Assembly: GCA_913009215.1 (NCBI GenBank)
Contig: CAJVXG010000051.1
Span: forward strand, 1 to 9,666
Reading direction: 5' to 3'
Source of the DNA: an uncultured Gammaproteobacteria bacterium
GTDB lineage: Bacteria; Pseudomonadota; Gammaproteobacteria; Acidiferrobacterales; CAJVXG01
Length of the DNA stretch: 9,666 nucleotides
Shown here: positions 1-6,412 of the stretch, in pieces
Layout of the letters: the number at the start of each line of letters is the position of its first letter
Position numbering within the stretch: position 1 is the first letter of the stretch
The notes under the pieces: model-generated
Told to the model about the DNA's origin: nothing
Databases searched by the model: none
The model's input: the letters and a program-made list of their open reading frames with translations, nothing else
Program-made: the position numbers and the translations under genes

Positions 1-22
1 AGTGATTGGTGTGGTCAGTTCC

Positions 23-99
23 GGAGCGGTAGTTCAGTTGGTTAGAATACCGGCCTGTCACGCCGGGGGTCGCGGGTTCGAGTCCCGTCCGCTCCGCCA
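23..99 (+). tRNA. tRNA-Asp (anticodon GUC)
   Basis: A complete 77-nt cloverleaf is visible, with the acceptor stem GGAGCGG pairing with CCGCTCC and an encoded CCA end at 97-99. The anticodon stem is CCGGC (50-54) with GCCGG (62-66), and the loop CTGTCAC places the anticodon GTC at 57-59, which reads Asp codons. The T arm contains GGTTCGAGTCC. The gene sits just ahead of ppiD. The 22 bases before it do not form another gene and are probably the spacer from an upstream tRNA or gene outside the window. Confidence 0.97.
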
Positions 100-115
100 T
101 TATTTAATGATGGAT

Positions 116-143
116 AAAAAGCGAGGCGTGAGCCTCGCTTTTT
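116..143 (+). terminator. Rho-independent terminator after tRNA-Asp
   Basis: The perfect stem GCGAGGC (121-127) / GCCTCGC (132-138) has a GTGA loop and is flanked by A5 on the left and T5 on the right. It starts 17 nt after the CCA end of the tRNA. The A/T flanks make it usable in both directions, but only the plus-strand tRNA transcript is seen to need it. Confidence 0.92.
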
Positions 144-155
144 GTTTGTACAAAC
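144..155. promoter_or_regulatory. 12-bp perfect palindrome GTTTGTACAAAC before ppiD
   Basis: A perfect dyad lies directly after the terminator T-run and 41 bases before the ppiD start. It falls where a ppiD promoter should be, but I cannot place convincing -35/-10 boxes around it. It could be a dimeric regulator site or chance; a 12-bp palindrome alone is weak evidence. Confidence 0.25.
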
Positions 156-196
156 TATTGGCTAGCATGCCAACAATTCGGTAAAGTGAACAAGCA

Positions 197-2092
197 ATGT
201 TAACGGCAATACGAGAAAAAACCCAGGGCATTATCGCCATCTTCATCCTCGGGTTGTTAATCATCCCGTTTGCACTCTGGGGTATAGGATCCTACTTTGA
301 AGGGGGCCTGGGCAATATTGTGGCCAAGGTGAATGGCACCGAGATCAGTCGCCGTGCCTTTGAAGATCAAATGCGCCGTTATCGACAGCGGGCTCCCAAG
401 CTGATTGAAAGTAAGGCTGGCCGGCGCATCATACTCGACAGCATTATCAAGGAGCAATTACAGGTCAGTAGCGCCCAGGACATGGGTTTTGTCATCAGTG
501 AGGATCAAATCCGCAATAAGATATTTAGTTCTTTTCAGACCAGGGGCGGCTTTGATCCCCGACGCTATCAGCAGTACCTCAGTAATGTAGCTGGCCAGTC
601 GGCCTACGGCTTTGAAACCGCACAACGTCAACGTGGCGCCGTCGAACAGTTACGTGGCGGGCTACAACACAGTGCCATCGTTACCAGGCTGGAAGTCAAC
701 GATATCCTCAAGTTGCAAGGCCAGCAGCGCTCGTTTGATTATGTCGCCATCTCGCTGAACTCTTATCTTGGCCGTAAAAAATTCGACGACGCAGCTGCCA
801 GAAAATATTACGACGAAAACCTGAAACAATTTATGAGCCCGGAGCAGGTCAAGATCGAATATGTGGTCCTGTCCATTGCCGGGTTGGCAAAACAAGCGCA
901 ACCCACCGATAAAGAGACGCGCGCCTATTACCTGGAAAACAAAAAAGGGTATGCGACACCGGAGAAACGCAAGCTCAGTCACATCCTGATCAAGTCGCCG
1001 CCAGGGGCGAGCAGCAAACAGGACAGGGCCGCCAGGGCTAAAGCTAAATCCGTATTACAGAAAGCGCGTTCCGGCGCCAATTTTGCCATGCTGGCGAAGA
1101 AATACTCTGATGATCCTGGCAGCAAGGTTCGTGGTGGGGATGTCGGCTATATCAAGCGCGGACAAATGGTGAAGGAATTCGAGGCCGTAGCCTACCAGCT
1201 CAAACCCGGTCGAGTCAGTGGCCTGGTGAAGACCGCATTTGGTTACCATATTCTGAAAATGACAGACTACAAGCCCGGCAAGCAATTACGCTACGCGGAA
1301 GTCAGAGACAGGATCAGGAATGAGATCGCCCTGGAACGTGCCGATAAACGCTTCGGTAAGCTCTATTCGGACTTCAATAACTACGTTTACGAACAGGCCG
1401 ACAGCCTGAAGCCGGTGGCGACATCGCTGGGGTTGAAGATTCATAAAACCGACTGGATTACCCGGCGCGGCGGTGCTGGTCTGTTGGCCAATCCGGATGT
1501 GATCAAGGCCGCCTTTGATAAAAGTATGATTGAAGAGAAACGTAACAGTGATACCCTGGAATTGGGCAGCGATAAATTGGTGTCCCTGCATGTTGTTGCG
1601 CACCGACCGCAAAAGCCAAAACCTTTTGCCGAGGTTAAGGGTTTTATCAAGACGTTGCTGGAGCGCAAACATGCGCAGTCTCTGGCGGTTGTCGCCGGTG
1701 AGAAAATGTTACAGGCAGCAAAGTCGGGCAAGCCCCTGGCTGTGTTAGCGAAGCAGTCTTCGAACAAATACAAACAAAACAACACACTCAAACAAAGCGA
1801 CATTCGCGGTATGAACTTGCTGTTGCGTGGTATGGCCAGGGCGGTATTCCGTGCCGGTCGTCCCAAGCCTGGCAAGTCCATTTTCGGCGGCGTGGAAATC
1901 AAAAATCTTGGTTATATTGTTTATTCCCTGAACAAGGTGGTGGATGGCCCGGTGGCCAAAGGCAAAGCCGATCGCCGCGCCGCTATTATTCGTGCCACCC
2001 TGCAACAAAGACGCGGCCTGGGCTATTACCAGGATTATACCCGCGGTCTGAAGGATGCCGCCAAGATCAAGGTGTACGAGAAATTATTGTAG
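197..2092 (+). CDS. ppiD: Periplasmic chaperone / parvulin-type peptidyl-prolyl isomerase PpiD
   Basis: This 631-residue protein has the PpiD layout. A short cytoplasmic N-terminus is followed by one membrane anchor (about residues 12-34, including FILGLLIIPFALWG), a SurA-like N-terminal chaperone region (about 40-240), one parvulin domain (about 258-357, with SHILIK near its start and GFGYH-like FGYHILKM at its end), and a C-terminal chaperone-like region. The length is close to the 623 residues of E. coli PpiD. The family is anchored in the inner membrane, faces the periplasm and helps newly exported outer-membrane and periplasmic proteins fold; catalytic PPIase activity is weak or absent in studied members. 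The start is chosen because it gives the canonical anchor sequence, although no clear Shine-Dalgarno is seen (upstream AAGTGAAC). The gene lies downstream of tRNA-Asp and its terminator and ends one base from the fabI stop on the other strand. In Pseudomonas it follows lon and hupB, which would lie left of this window. Confidence 0.95.
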   Translation: MLTAIREKTQGIIAIFILGLLIIPFALWGIGSYFEGGLGNIVAKVNGTEISRRAFEDQMRRYRQRAPKLIESKAGRRIILDSIIKEQLQVSSAQDMGFVISEDQIRNKIFSSFQTRGGFDPRRYQQYLSNVAGQSAYGFETAQRQRGAVEQLRGGLQHSAIVTRLEVNDILKLQGQQRSFDYVAISLNSYLGRKKFDDAAARKYYDENLKQFMSPEQVKIEYVVLSIAGLAKQAQPTDKETRAYYLENKKGYATPEKRKLSHILIKSPPGASSKQDRAARAKAKSVLQKARSGANFAMLAKKYSDDPGSKVRGGDVGYIKRGQMVKEFEAVAYQLKPGRVSGLVKTAFGYHILKMTDYKPGKQLRYAEVRDRIRNEIALERADKRFGKLYSDFNNYVYEQADSLKPVATSLGLKIHKTDWITRRGGAGLLANPDVIKAAFDKSMIEEKRNSDTLELGSDKLVSLHVVAHRPQKPKPFAEVKGFIKTLLERKHAQSLAVVAGEKMLQAAKSGKPLAVLAKQSSNKYKQNNTLKQSDIRGMNLLLRGMARAVFRAGRPKPGKSIFGGVEIKNLGYIVYSLNKVVDGPVAKGKADRRAAIIRATLQQRRGLGYYQDYTRGLKDAAKIKVYEKLL

Positions 2093-2093
2093 C

Positions 2094-2885
2094 CTAGGCA
2101 TTAGGCCCCGGGATCCCGGCGACGGCATTAAAACCACCATCGACATAGGTAATCTCACCGGTAATGCCGGAAGCCAGATCCGAGCACAAAAAGGCGGCCG
2201 CATTACCCACTTCTTCGATGCTGACACCACGTCGTAATGGCGCCGTGAGTACATAATGGTCAAATATCTTGCGAAAATCACCAATGCCGGCCGCGGCCAG
2301 GGTCCTGATGGGCCCGGCAGAAATGGCATTTACGCGGATGCCATCCGCCCCCAGCGCATCGGCCATGAAGCGTACGTTGGCCTCCAGACTGGCCTTGGCC
2401 AGACCCATGATGTTGTAGTTGGGCATGGCGCGCACCGCACCAATGTAGGACAAAGTCAGTAAGGCGCCATTGCGGCCCTGCATCATGTCGCGCCCGGCCT
2501 TGGCCAGGGCGACGAAGCTGTAGGAACTGATATCGTGCGCCATCTGGAATCCCTCGCGCGTAGTGGCTTCGACGTAATCACCAGAGAGTTCTTCGCGTTT
2601 GGCGAAGGCCACGGAATGGATGATAATGTCGAGGTGTTCCCAGTAGTTTTTCAGGTCGTCAAAGAGCTTCGTAATGTCTTCGTCCCTGGAGACGTCGCAC
2701 TCCAGCATAATGTCGGAATTGACGAGGCTCGCCATTTTCTCGATACGCGATCTCAGTTTCTCGGTCTGGTAGGCGAAGGCAATCTCGGCGCCTTCGCGGT
2801 GCATGGCCTTGGCAATGCCCCAGGCGATGGATCGCTCGCTGGCCGCGCCGACGATGAGTGCGCGTTTTCCCTTTAGAAAAGCCAT
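2094..2885 (-). CDS. fabI: Enoyl-[acyl-carrier-protein] reductase (NADH) FabI
   Basis: FabI catalyses the last, NADH-dependent step of each fatty-acid elongation cycle in the cytoplasm. The protein is 263 residues from this start (E. coli 262) and matches FabI nearly end to end. It has the cofactor loop GAASERSIAWG (13-23), the acidic CDV segment (63-65), the catalytic Tyr-x6-Lys set in SYIGAVRAMPNYNIMGLAKA (Tyr146, Tyr156, Lys163 by E. coli numbering) and AISAGPIRTLAA after it. The start at 2885 is preferred over one four codons upstream because GGGAG lies seven bases before it and homologues begin M-x-F-L-x-GKR. Residue 93, Gly in E. coli and a triclosan-resistance site, is Ala here (HSVAFA); Ala occurs naturally at this position in other FabIs, so I do not read it as resistance. 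The gene is convergent with ppiD with a 1-bp gap and no room for a separate terminator. Confidence 0.97.
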   Translation of the reverse strand: MAFLKGKRALIVGAASERSIAWGIAKAMHREGAEIAFAYQTEKLRSRIEKMASLVNSDIMLECDVSRDEDITKLFDDLKNYWEHLDIIIHSVAFAKREELSGDYVEATTREGFQMAHDISSYSFVALAKAGRDMMQGRNGALLTLSYIGAVRAMPNYNIMGLAKASLEANVRFMADALGADGIRVNAISAGPIRTLAAAGIGDFRKIFDHYVLTAPLRRGVSIEEVGNAAAFLCSDLASGITGEITYVDGGFNAVAGIPGPNA

Positions 2886-2954
2886 AGTAACTCCCAATAG
2901 TCATTTATTCTGGTTTTATGGGCCTATGATAAACGATATGAGCTGATTTTTAAA
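2886..2954 (-). promoter_or_regulatory. fabI leader / promoter region
   Basis: This is the only unrepeated, AT-rich stretch between the fabI start and the repeat island, so the fabI promoter should be here. A minus-strand TATCAT (about 2926-2931) is a fair -10 candidate, but no good -35 stands 16-18 bases upstream of it. No FabR-type palindrome was recognised. Confidence 0.35.
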
Positions 2955-2960
2955 TTGGTC

Positions 2961-3054
2961 CCTTCTTCCTCCGGGAGAAGTATCTTCTACCCTCTCCTTT
3001 CGGGAGAGGGTGATCTTCTTTTCCCTTCTCCCTCTGGGAGAAGGCAGGATGAGG
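2961..3054. repeat. Three tandem REP-like hairpins (CCYTCTCCC / GGGAGARGG)
   Basis: Three related hairpins follow one another. The first is CTTCT(T)CC with GGGAGAAG (2962-2980). The second is ACCCTCTCC (2989-2997) with GGAGAGGGT (3003-3011). The third is CCTTCTCCC (3024-3032) with GGGAGAAGG (3036-3044), followed by CAGGATGAGGGG. This is the general form of a common intergenic palindromic repeat in proteobacteria, where two such arms flank a spacer and the second ends in AGGRTGAGGG. It lies just beyond the fabI leader. Confidence 0.75.
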
Positions 3055-3064
3055 GGATATTATT

Positions 3065-3079
3065 GTCGGCGAAGCCGAC
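3065..3079. repeat. Small hairpin GTCGGC-GAA-GCCGAC
   Basis: This is a perfect 6-bp stem with a GAA loop, lying between two larger REP-like units. No T-run follows, so it is not a normal terminator. Confidence 0.5.
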
Positions 3080-3111
3080 TACTAATCGGGGCTGGTCCGA
3101 CGTGCAGTTAT

Positions 3112-3143
3112 GTAGCCCGGATGTAGTAATACGGAATCCGGGG
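3112..3143. repeat. REP-like unit GTAGCCCGGAT...CGGAATCCGGGG
   Basis: The arms CCCGGAT (3116-3122) and ATCCGGG (3136-3142) are perfectly complementary with a 13-nt loop. They are framed by the GTAG... and ...CGGAATCCGGGG ends typical of an intergenic repeat widespread in gammaproteobacteria. It shows no coding content. Confidence 0.7.
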
Positions 3144-3170
3144 AAATATTTATATTTTTTTACGTGCGAT

Positions 3171-3230
3171 GTGCATGGATGCACGAGTGCCGCGAAGCAC
3201 AGGGATGTGAGAGAGCGGCCTCTGAGCTCG
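3171..3230 (+). repeat. Two-hairpin repeat unit 1
   Basis: Hairpin a is GTGCA-TGGA-TGCAC (3171-3184). The unit then has AGTGCCGC, hairpin b CACA-GGGA-TGTG (3198-3209) and GAGCGGCC. GCCGC (3189-3193) pairs with GCGGC (3215-3219) and encloses hairpin b. Three relatives downstream share the loops and spacer words while the stem bases change, which defines a family. Confidence 0.7.
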
Positions 3231-3238
3231 CTTTCTCC

Positions 3239-3444
3239 CGCTATCGGCCAGGGAGAGTGGACACGAGGGCCGATAGTCCCCGATAGCCATGGAATGGCGT
3301 AGAGCCATTGTGGGAGTGATGATAAGTATCATCACGGACGCAGGGCGGTCGGGGCAACGCAGATCGCCGGTATAGTCGAGTCCATTTGGTAATGGACGCC
3401 CGACAGGGATGGACCCAATGGCTCACGAGACGCCGGCGATCAAG
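3239..3444 (+). repeat. 206-bp structured direct repeat, copy A
   Basis: The copy is identical to 6413-6618 except for G3347 (A at 6521), with no indels and no similarity just outside either edge. It is densely paired. CTATCGGCC (3241-3249) pairs with GGCCGATAG (3268-3276). GCCAT-GGA-ATGGC is at 3286-3298 and competes with AATGGC/GCCATT (3293-3309). GTGATGAT-AAGT-ATCATCAC is at 3316-3335. A 9-bp closing stem GATCGCCGG (3362-3370) / CCGGCGATC (3433-3441) encloses GTCCATT-TGGT-AATGGAC (3380-3397), itself bracketed by GTCG/CGAC. Small shadow ORFs across it differ between copies and show no protein features. It could be a non-autonomous mobile element or a structured RNA gene; the terminal inverted repeats and target duplications of an ordinary IS or MITE are not seen. 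Confidence 0.85.
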
Positions 3445-3473
3445 TGCGCTTCTCAGGAAAATCACGGCGCGAC

Positions 3474-3540
3474 GCACAGGATGTGCTAGTGCCGCGGAGT
3501 GCAGGGATGCACGTGAGCGGCTTCGTCTAACTCGGAGCGC
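3474..3540 (+). repeat. Two-hairpin repeat unit 2
   Basis: GCACA-GGA-TGTGC (3474-3486) is followed by TAGTGCCGCGGA, GTGCA-GGGA-TGCAC (3499-3512) and GAGCGGC. GCCGC (3491-3495) pairs with GCGGC (3517-3521). The order, loops and spacer match unit 1, but the hairpin arms differ in a compensated way. Confidence 0.7.
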
Positions 3541-3594
3541 AAACTACGCGCTTGCCTCGAGCAGGAGACGACGACCAGGGAAGGTCTATGCGAC

Positions 3595-3650
3595 AGGCAT
3601 GGATGCCTTAGTGTCGTGGAGACCATGGACGGTCGATAGCGACCTCACTC
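3595..3650 (+). repeat. Two-hairpin repeat unit 3 (covarying closing stem)
   Basis: AGGCA-TGGA-TGCCT (3595-3608) is followed by TAGTGTCGTGGA, GACC...GGTC (3621-3634) and TAGCGACCTCACT. The closing stem is GTCGT (3613-3617) / GCGAC (3639-3643). Relative to the GCCGC/GCGGC of the other units, C-to-T on one side is matched by G-to-A on the other, and the last pair becomes G-T. This keeps the pairing while changing the bases. Confidence 0.65.
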
Positions 3651-3676
3651 CGGGTGATTTTCCTTCCGATGCTCAG

Positions 3677-3745
3677 CGCGATGTACAGGAAGTGCGAGTG
3701 CCGCAGAGGCCAGGGAGGGCCGAGAGCGGCCTCACTAAGTCGCGA
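3677..3745 (+). repeat. Two-hairpin repeat unit 4 (first hairpin degenerate)
   Basis: TGTACAGGAAGTGC stands where hairpin a should be but pairs poorly. AGTGCCGCAGA, GGCC-AGGGAG-GGCC (3708-3721) and GAGCGGCCTCACTAA follow. GCCGC (3700-3704) pairs with GCGGC (3726-3730). The tail GCGGCCTCACT resembles that of units 1 and 3. Confidence 0.6.
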
Positions 3746-3763
3746 GTAAAAAACACCTTCGTT

Positions 3764-3847
3764 GTAGGTTGGTGGTAAGCGATAGCGCACCCCAACAATT
3801 TCATAGTAAGATGTTGGGGTTCATAAAAACCATTCACCCCAACCTAC
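3764..3847. repeat. Nested palindromic repeat GTAGGTTGG...CCAACCTAC
   Basis: The outer arms GTAGGTTGG (3764-3772) and CCAACCTAC (3839-3847) enclose an inner stem CCCCAAC (3790-3796) / GTTGGGG (3813-3819). TAAGCGATAGCG... beside the left arm resembles the common GTAGGTTGGGGTGAGCGAAGCG intergenic repeat of gammaproteobacteria. It looks like two or more copies stacked in opposite orientation. Confidence 0.7.
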
Positions 3848-3997
3848 GGGCTTGGTCTCGTCTATTATATTACCGGCAATAAGAGCGGCGCCAGCGAGCA
3901 GTACCGCATACTCAGAAATCTCAACTCGCGGTACGCACCCAAGCTTGGCAGAATTATCAATCGTTGAGTGCAGACGATCAATTAAAAGGGAGCAGTT
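3848..3997. other. Intergenic stretch without a gene
   Basis: No supported gene is present. It holds a perfect inverted repeat GTACCGC (3901-3907) / GCGGTAC (3928-3934) with a 20-nt loop and a 10-bp palindrome CCAAGCTTGG (3939-3948). Their function is unknown. Confidence 0.5.
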
Positions 3998-4164
3998 AAA
4001 AGGGGCCAGGGTGACTTAACTTAGAAGTTCTTCGAACTTCATTAATCAAAGGACTCAGACCCATTGCTGTTACACTAAGAACACAAGAGTCAGGTTTGCC
4101 CATCAGCCTTATCATTGCATTTAGCATAAAGACAAAACACAAGACCAGACCCTATTTCCCCTTT
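3998..4164. mobile_element. Possible MITE-like or transposase-associated relic
   Basis: The left side starts AAAAGGGGCCAGGGTGACTT (3998-4017). The right side, read on the minus strand from 4164, is AAAGGGGAAATAGGGTCTGG, so the ends form an imperfect inverted repeat sharing AAAGGGG and AGGGT. Words like GGGGCCAGGGTGACTT and, just outside, GTAAGATCGTGCCTTAC are familiar from DNA flanking IS200-like/REP-associated transposases, from memory only. Inside is a hairpin GAAGTTC-TTC-GAACTTC (4024-4040). No transposase is encoded. Confidence 0.3.
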
Positions 4165-4204
4165 ACAGAATAAAGTCGGGGTAAGATCGTGCCTTACACA
4201 AGCG

Positions 4205-5998
4205 TCAAAGAGGCTCGTTTTTTCCATCTGCGTTCAGTGGTGGTATCTGGGCACACTCACGGAAGATACGCTTGTCGCAGCGGGCGCAACGATCATGATC
4301 CAGTTCTTCGAAAATGGCTCCGATAGCATCTGCCTTGGAGACAAATACATTTTCGGCGCCAAAACGTTGCAGATAACCACCACGTTTGAGGATATTGCAG
4401 ACATACTCATTAACCTTGACCACGTATAATCCGCCACCGTTTCTTTTTCGCCGCTCGGACTCCTGCACAATCATCTCGGCGCCGGCAACATCAATGAAGT
4501 TGATACCGGTACCGATAATCAGCAGATGTTTCTGTTCCGGCGCCTGTTCCGATAACGACCGCAGGTTCCGTTGTACATAATCGATTGCACCAAAGAACAA
4601 AGACCCGTCGATACGCACGATCTTCATTTGTGGGCATTCCGGCAGTTTGTTGTCTACGACCATCTGACGCCTGGAGCTGTTTGTGTCTGGCACCAGGCTG
4701 ACGACACGCGGTCGTGAAGTCCGCATGAGATAGAAAATCAGTGACAGGATAATGCCGACATAGATGGCGAACACCAGTTCAATAAACAGGGTAGCGAAGA
4801 AAGTCGTTGCCAGGATAATGGTTTCCGAGCGACTGGTTTCGATAATAGTGCGGATATGATGAAAATCGATCAGGCGCCAGGCAACAACCAGGAGAATGCC
4901 TGCCATTGCCGAGATCGGTAAATAACCGGCCCACGGTGCGATCAACACGACAATCAATGCCAGGGTGACAGCGGCAAAGATTGCAGCCATCGGCGTTACC
5001 GCGCCAGCGGCATAATTGATGCCGCTGCGGGTAAAGGAACCGGATGAGGCATAGCTGGAGGAGAAACTGCCAATGATATTGGCCAGACCCTGGCCGACAA
5101 ATTCCTGGTTACCATCAATACGTTGCCCGGACTTGAGCGCCACCGAACGGGCAATCGAGACTGCCTCGACCAGCCCCAGCATCGCAATCGCCAGCGCACC
5201 TGAGCCAAGCTTTCTGAGGGCCCCGAGGGAAAAGTCGGGCAATGACAATGGTGGTAAACTGCGGGGTAGCTCACCGACGAGCTTAATCTGATGCGCCTCG
5301 GCGCCAATGATTAGCGCCAGTATACTCCCGATAACCATCGCAGCCAGGAGCCCGGGCCAGCGTGGTCGAAAAAGCATAATTCCGACGCTCACTACCAGGG
5401 TCAGCAGTGCTACTGCTGTCGCATAGACATTGATGTCATGGATTTGTGCAAACAGGTCTTGCCAGGTGTGCAAGAAAGATTCCCCGGGCGGGATATGAAC
5501 TCCGAAAAAGTGTGTTATCTGGCTGGTAGCAATAAGGATGGCGGCGCCGGCGGTGAAACCGACGACAACCGAATGGGACACGAAATTGACCAGCACCCCC
5601 ATGCGCGCGAGACCAAGCCCAAACTGATAGGCCCCGGCGAGGAATGTCAAGGTCAGTGCCAGCTGAATGTATTCCGGTGATCCGGGTTCGGCAAACTGAC
5701 TGACGGTGGCAAAGACAACGATAGAGATTGCCGTCGTTGGTCCTGAAATCAGGTGACGCGAGGATCCGAACAGGGCGGCAATGATGGGCGGTACCATCGC
5801 CGAATACAAACCATAGACCGGCGGCAGACCGGCGATAAGAGCAAAGGCCACACCCTGGGGCAGGACGATGACGGCACCGGTTAGACCGGCGATAAAGTCT
5901 GCACGCAGGGTTTGGCGGTTGACCATAGGCCACCAACGCAGGAACGGCAATACCCGTGTAAGCAGCAGGTTGCACTGCTTCGCAAAGATCTTAAGCAT
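4205..5998 (-). CDS. SulP family inorganic anion transporter with STAS domain
   Basis: This 597-residue protein is an inner-membrane SulP (SLC26-type) carrier. The membrane domain spans about residues 30-430. It carries the SulP signature GLPPVYGLYSAMVPPIIAAL followed by LISGPTTAIS (57-92), a Na/H-type conserved GLVEAVSIARS segment, and SYASSGSFTRSGINYAAG in the second half. A C-terminal cytoplasmic STAS domain lies at about 455-560 (GSLFFGAIDYVQ, LLIIGTGINFIDVAGAEM). Members move sulfate, bicarbonate or other oxyanions with H+ or Na+; the sequence does not tell which, so no symbol is given. After STAS a short tail holds Cys571, Cys574 and Cys582 (CARC then FREC). The ATG at 5998 is the longest start and gives a normal N-terminus; no clear Shine-Dalgarno precedes it. 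The gene stands alone, bracketed by the two 206-bp repeats and by palindromes, with no partner such as a carbonic anhydrase visible. Confidence 0.92.
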   Translation of the reverse strand: MLKIFAKQCNLLLTRVLPFLRWWPMVNRQTLRADFIAGLTGAVIVLPQGVAFALIAGLPPVYGLYSAMVPPIIAALFGSSRHLISGPTTAISIVVFATVSQFAEPGSPEYIQLALTLTFLAGAYQFGLGLARMGVLVNFVSHSVVVGFTAGAAILIATSQITHFFGVHIPPGESFLHTWQDLFAQIHDINVYATAVALLTLVVSVGIMLFRPRWPGLLAAMVIGSILALIIGAEAHQIKLVGELPRSLPPLSLPDFSLGALRKLGSGALAIAMLGLVEAVSIARSVALKSGQRIDGNQEFVGQGLANIIGSFSSSYASSGSFTRSGINYAAGAVTPMAAIFAAVTLALIVVLIAPWAGYLPISAMAGILLVVAWRLIDFHHIRTIIETSRSETIILATTFFATLFIELVFAIYVGIILSLIFYLMRTSRPRVVSLVPDTNSSRRQMVVDNKLPECPQMKIVRIDGSLFFGAIDYVQRNLRSLSEQAPEQKHLLIIGTGINFIDVAGAEMIVQESERRKRNGGGLYVVKVNEYVCNILKRGGYLQRFGAENVFVSKADAIGAIFEELDHDRCARCDKRIFRECAQIPPLNADGKNEPL

Positions 5999-6041
5999 GA
6001 GTCTGTTCTAGAAATATGAGACAGGAACAACTATCACATGG

Positions 6042-6047
6042 ATTATA
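6042..6047 (-). promoter_or_regulatory. Candidate proximal sulP promoter (-10 TATAAT)
   Basis: An exact TATAAT on the minus strand lies 43 bases upstream of the sulP start, giving a leader of about 37 nt. The -35 region 16-18 bases further upstream is a poor match (TTTCTT-like), so an activator may be needed or the box may be chance. Confidence 0.4.
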
Positions 6048-6182
6048 ACCTATATGAGTAGATGAAGAAAGATGGGAGACACTGGTTGAAAGTGGATATG
6101 GGAATGGTTCAGAGTGATTTGCCTGGAAGCCCCTCAGGTTTCATTAAGTGCTTTCTGAACTCTCAAGTTTGTTCTAATCGTA

Positions 6183-6213
6183 ATTTTAGGCAAAACATTA
6201 AAGCAACATTAAA
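6183..6213 (-). promoter_or_regulatory. Tandem TTTAAT-N5-TTTAAT box with TAAAAT -10
   Basis: On the minus strand TTTAAT (6213-6208), GTTGC and TTTAAT (6202-6197) form an 11-bp-period direct repeat. Eight bases later TAAAAT (6188-6183) could be a -10. The repeat fits the YTTAAK-N5-YTTAAK form of PmrA/BasR and related OmpR-class response-regulator boxes, placed as activator sites replacing the -35 usually are. It reads toward sulP, which starts about 180 bases on. No regulator gene is in the window, so the regulator is inferred only by class. Confidence 0.4.
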
Positions 6214-6412
6214 GTTTTCAGGCCCCTTAAGATAATGACAGTTTTTATGTGGTGCAAAAGCCATGGAAGTTTACACCGTTGCAACAAGACAAGAAGGAGT
6301 AGTTGAATTACCTTGGCCGGGTGCGACTTTGTGATTCTCACTTTAAAGACCGGGCCTGTCCACAAATGAAATGAACTACACTTGGTTCGGCAAAATGTGC
6401 TATCAGATCCTA
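6214..6412. other. Intergenic stretch without a gene
   Basis: No credible ORF, RNA or known repeat is recognised. An AAGGAG-like word near 6294-6299 is not followed by a supported ORF. Confidence 0.4.

Noticed and set aside
2604..2612. FabI Ala93 as a triclosan-resistance change
   Set aside because: Ala at this site is normal in several wild-type FabI proteins; the known resistance change is to bulkier residues such as Val.
3171..3745. CRISPR array
   Set aside because: The repeated units are not identical, vary in stem sequence and spacing, and lack regular unique spacers or cas genes.
2955..3778. Several ORFs of 60-130 codons on both strands between fabI and sulP
   Set aside because: All run through palindromic repeats, overlap one another, have low-complexity or Arg/Ser/Pro-rich products, and lack ribosome sites.
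6109..6144. 11-residue minus-strand ORF (MKPEGLPGKSL) in the long sulP leader
   Set aside because: No ribosome site and no run of regulatory codons; a chance ORF is likeliest.
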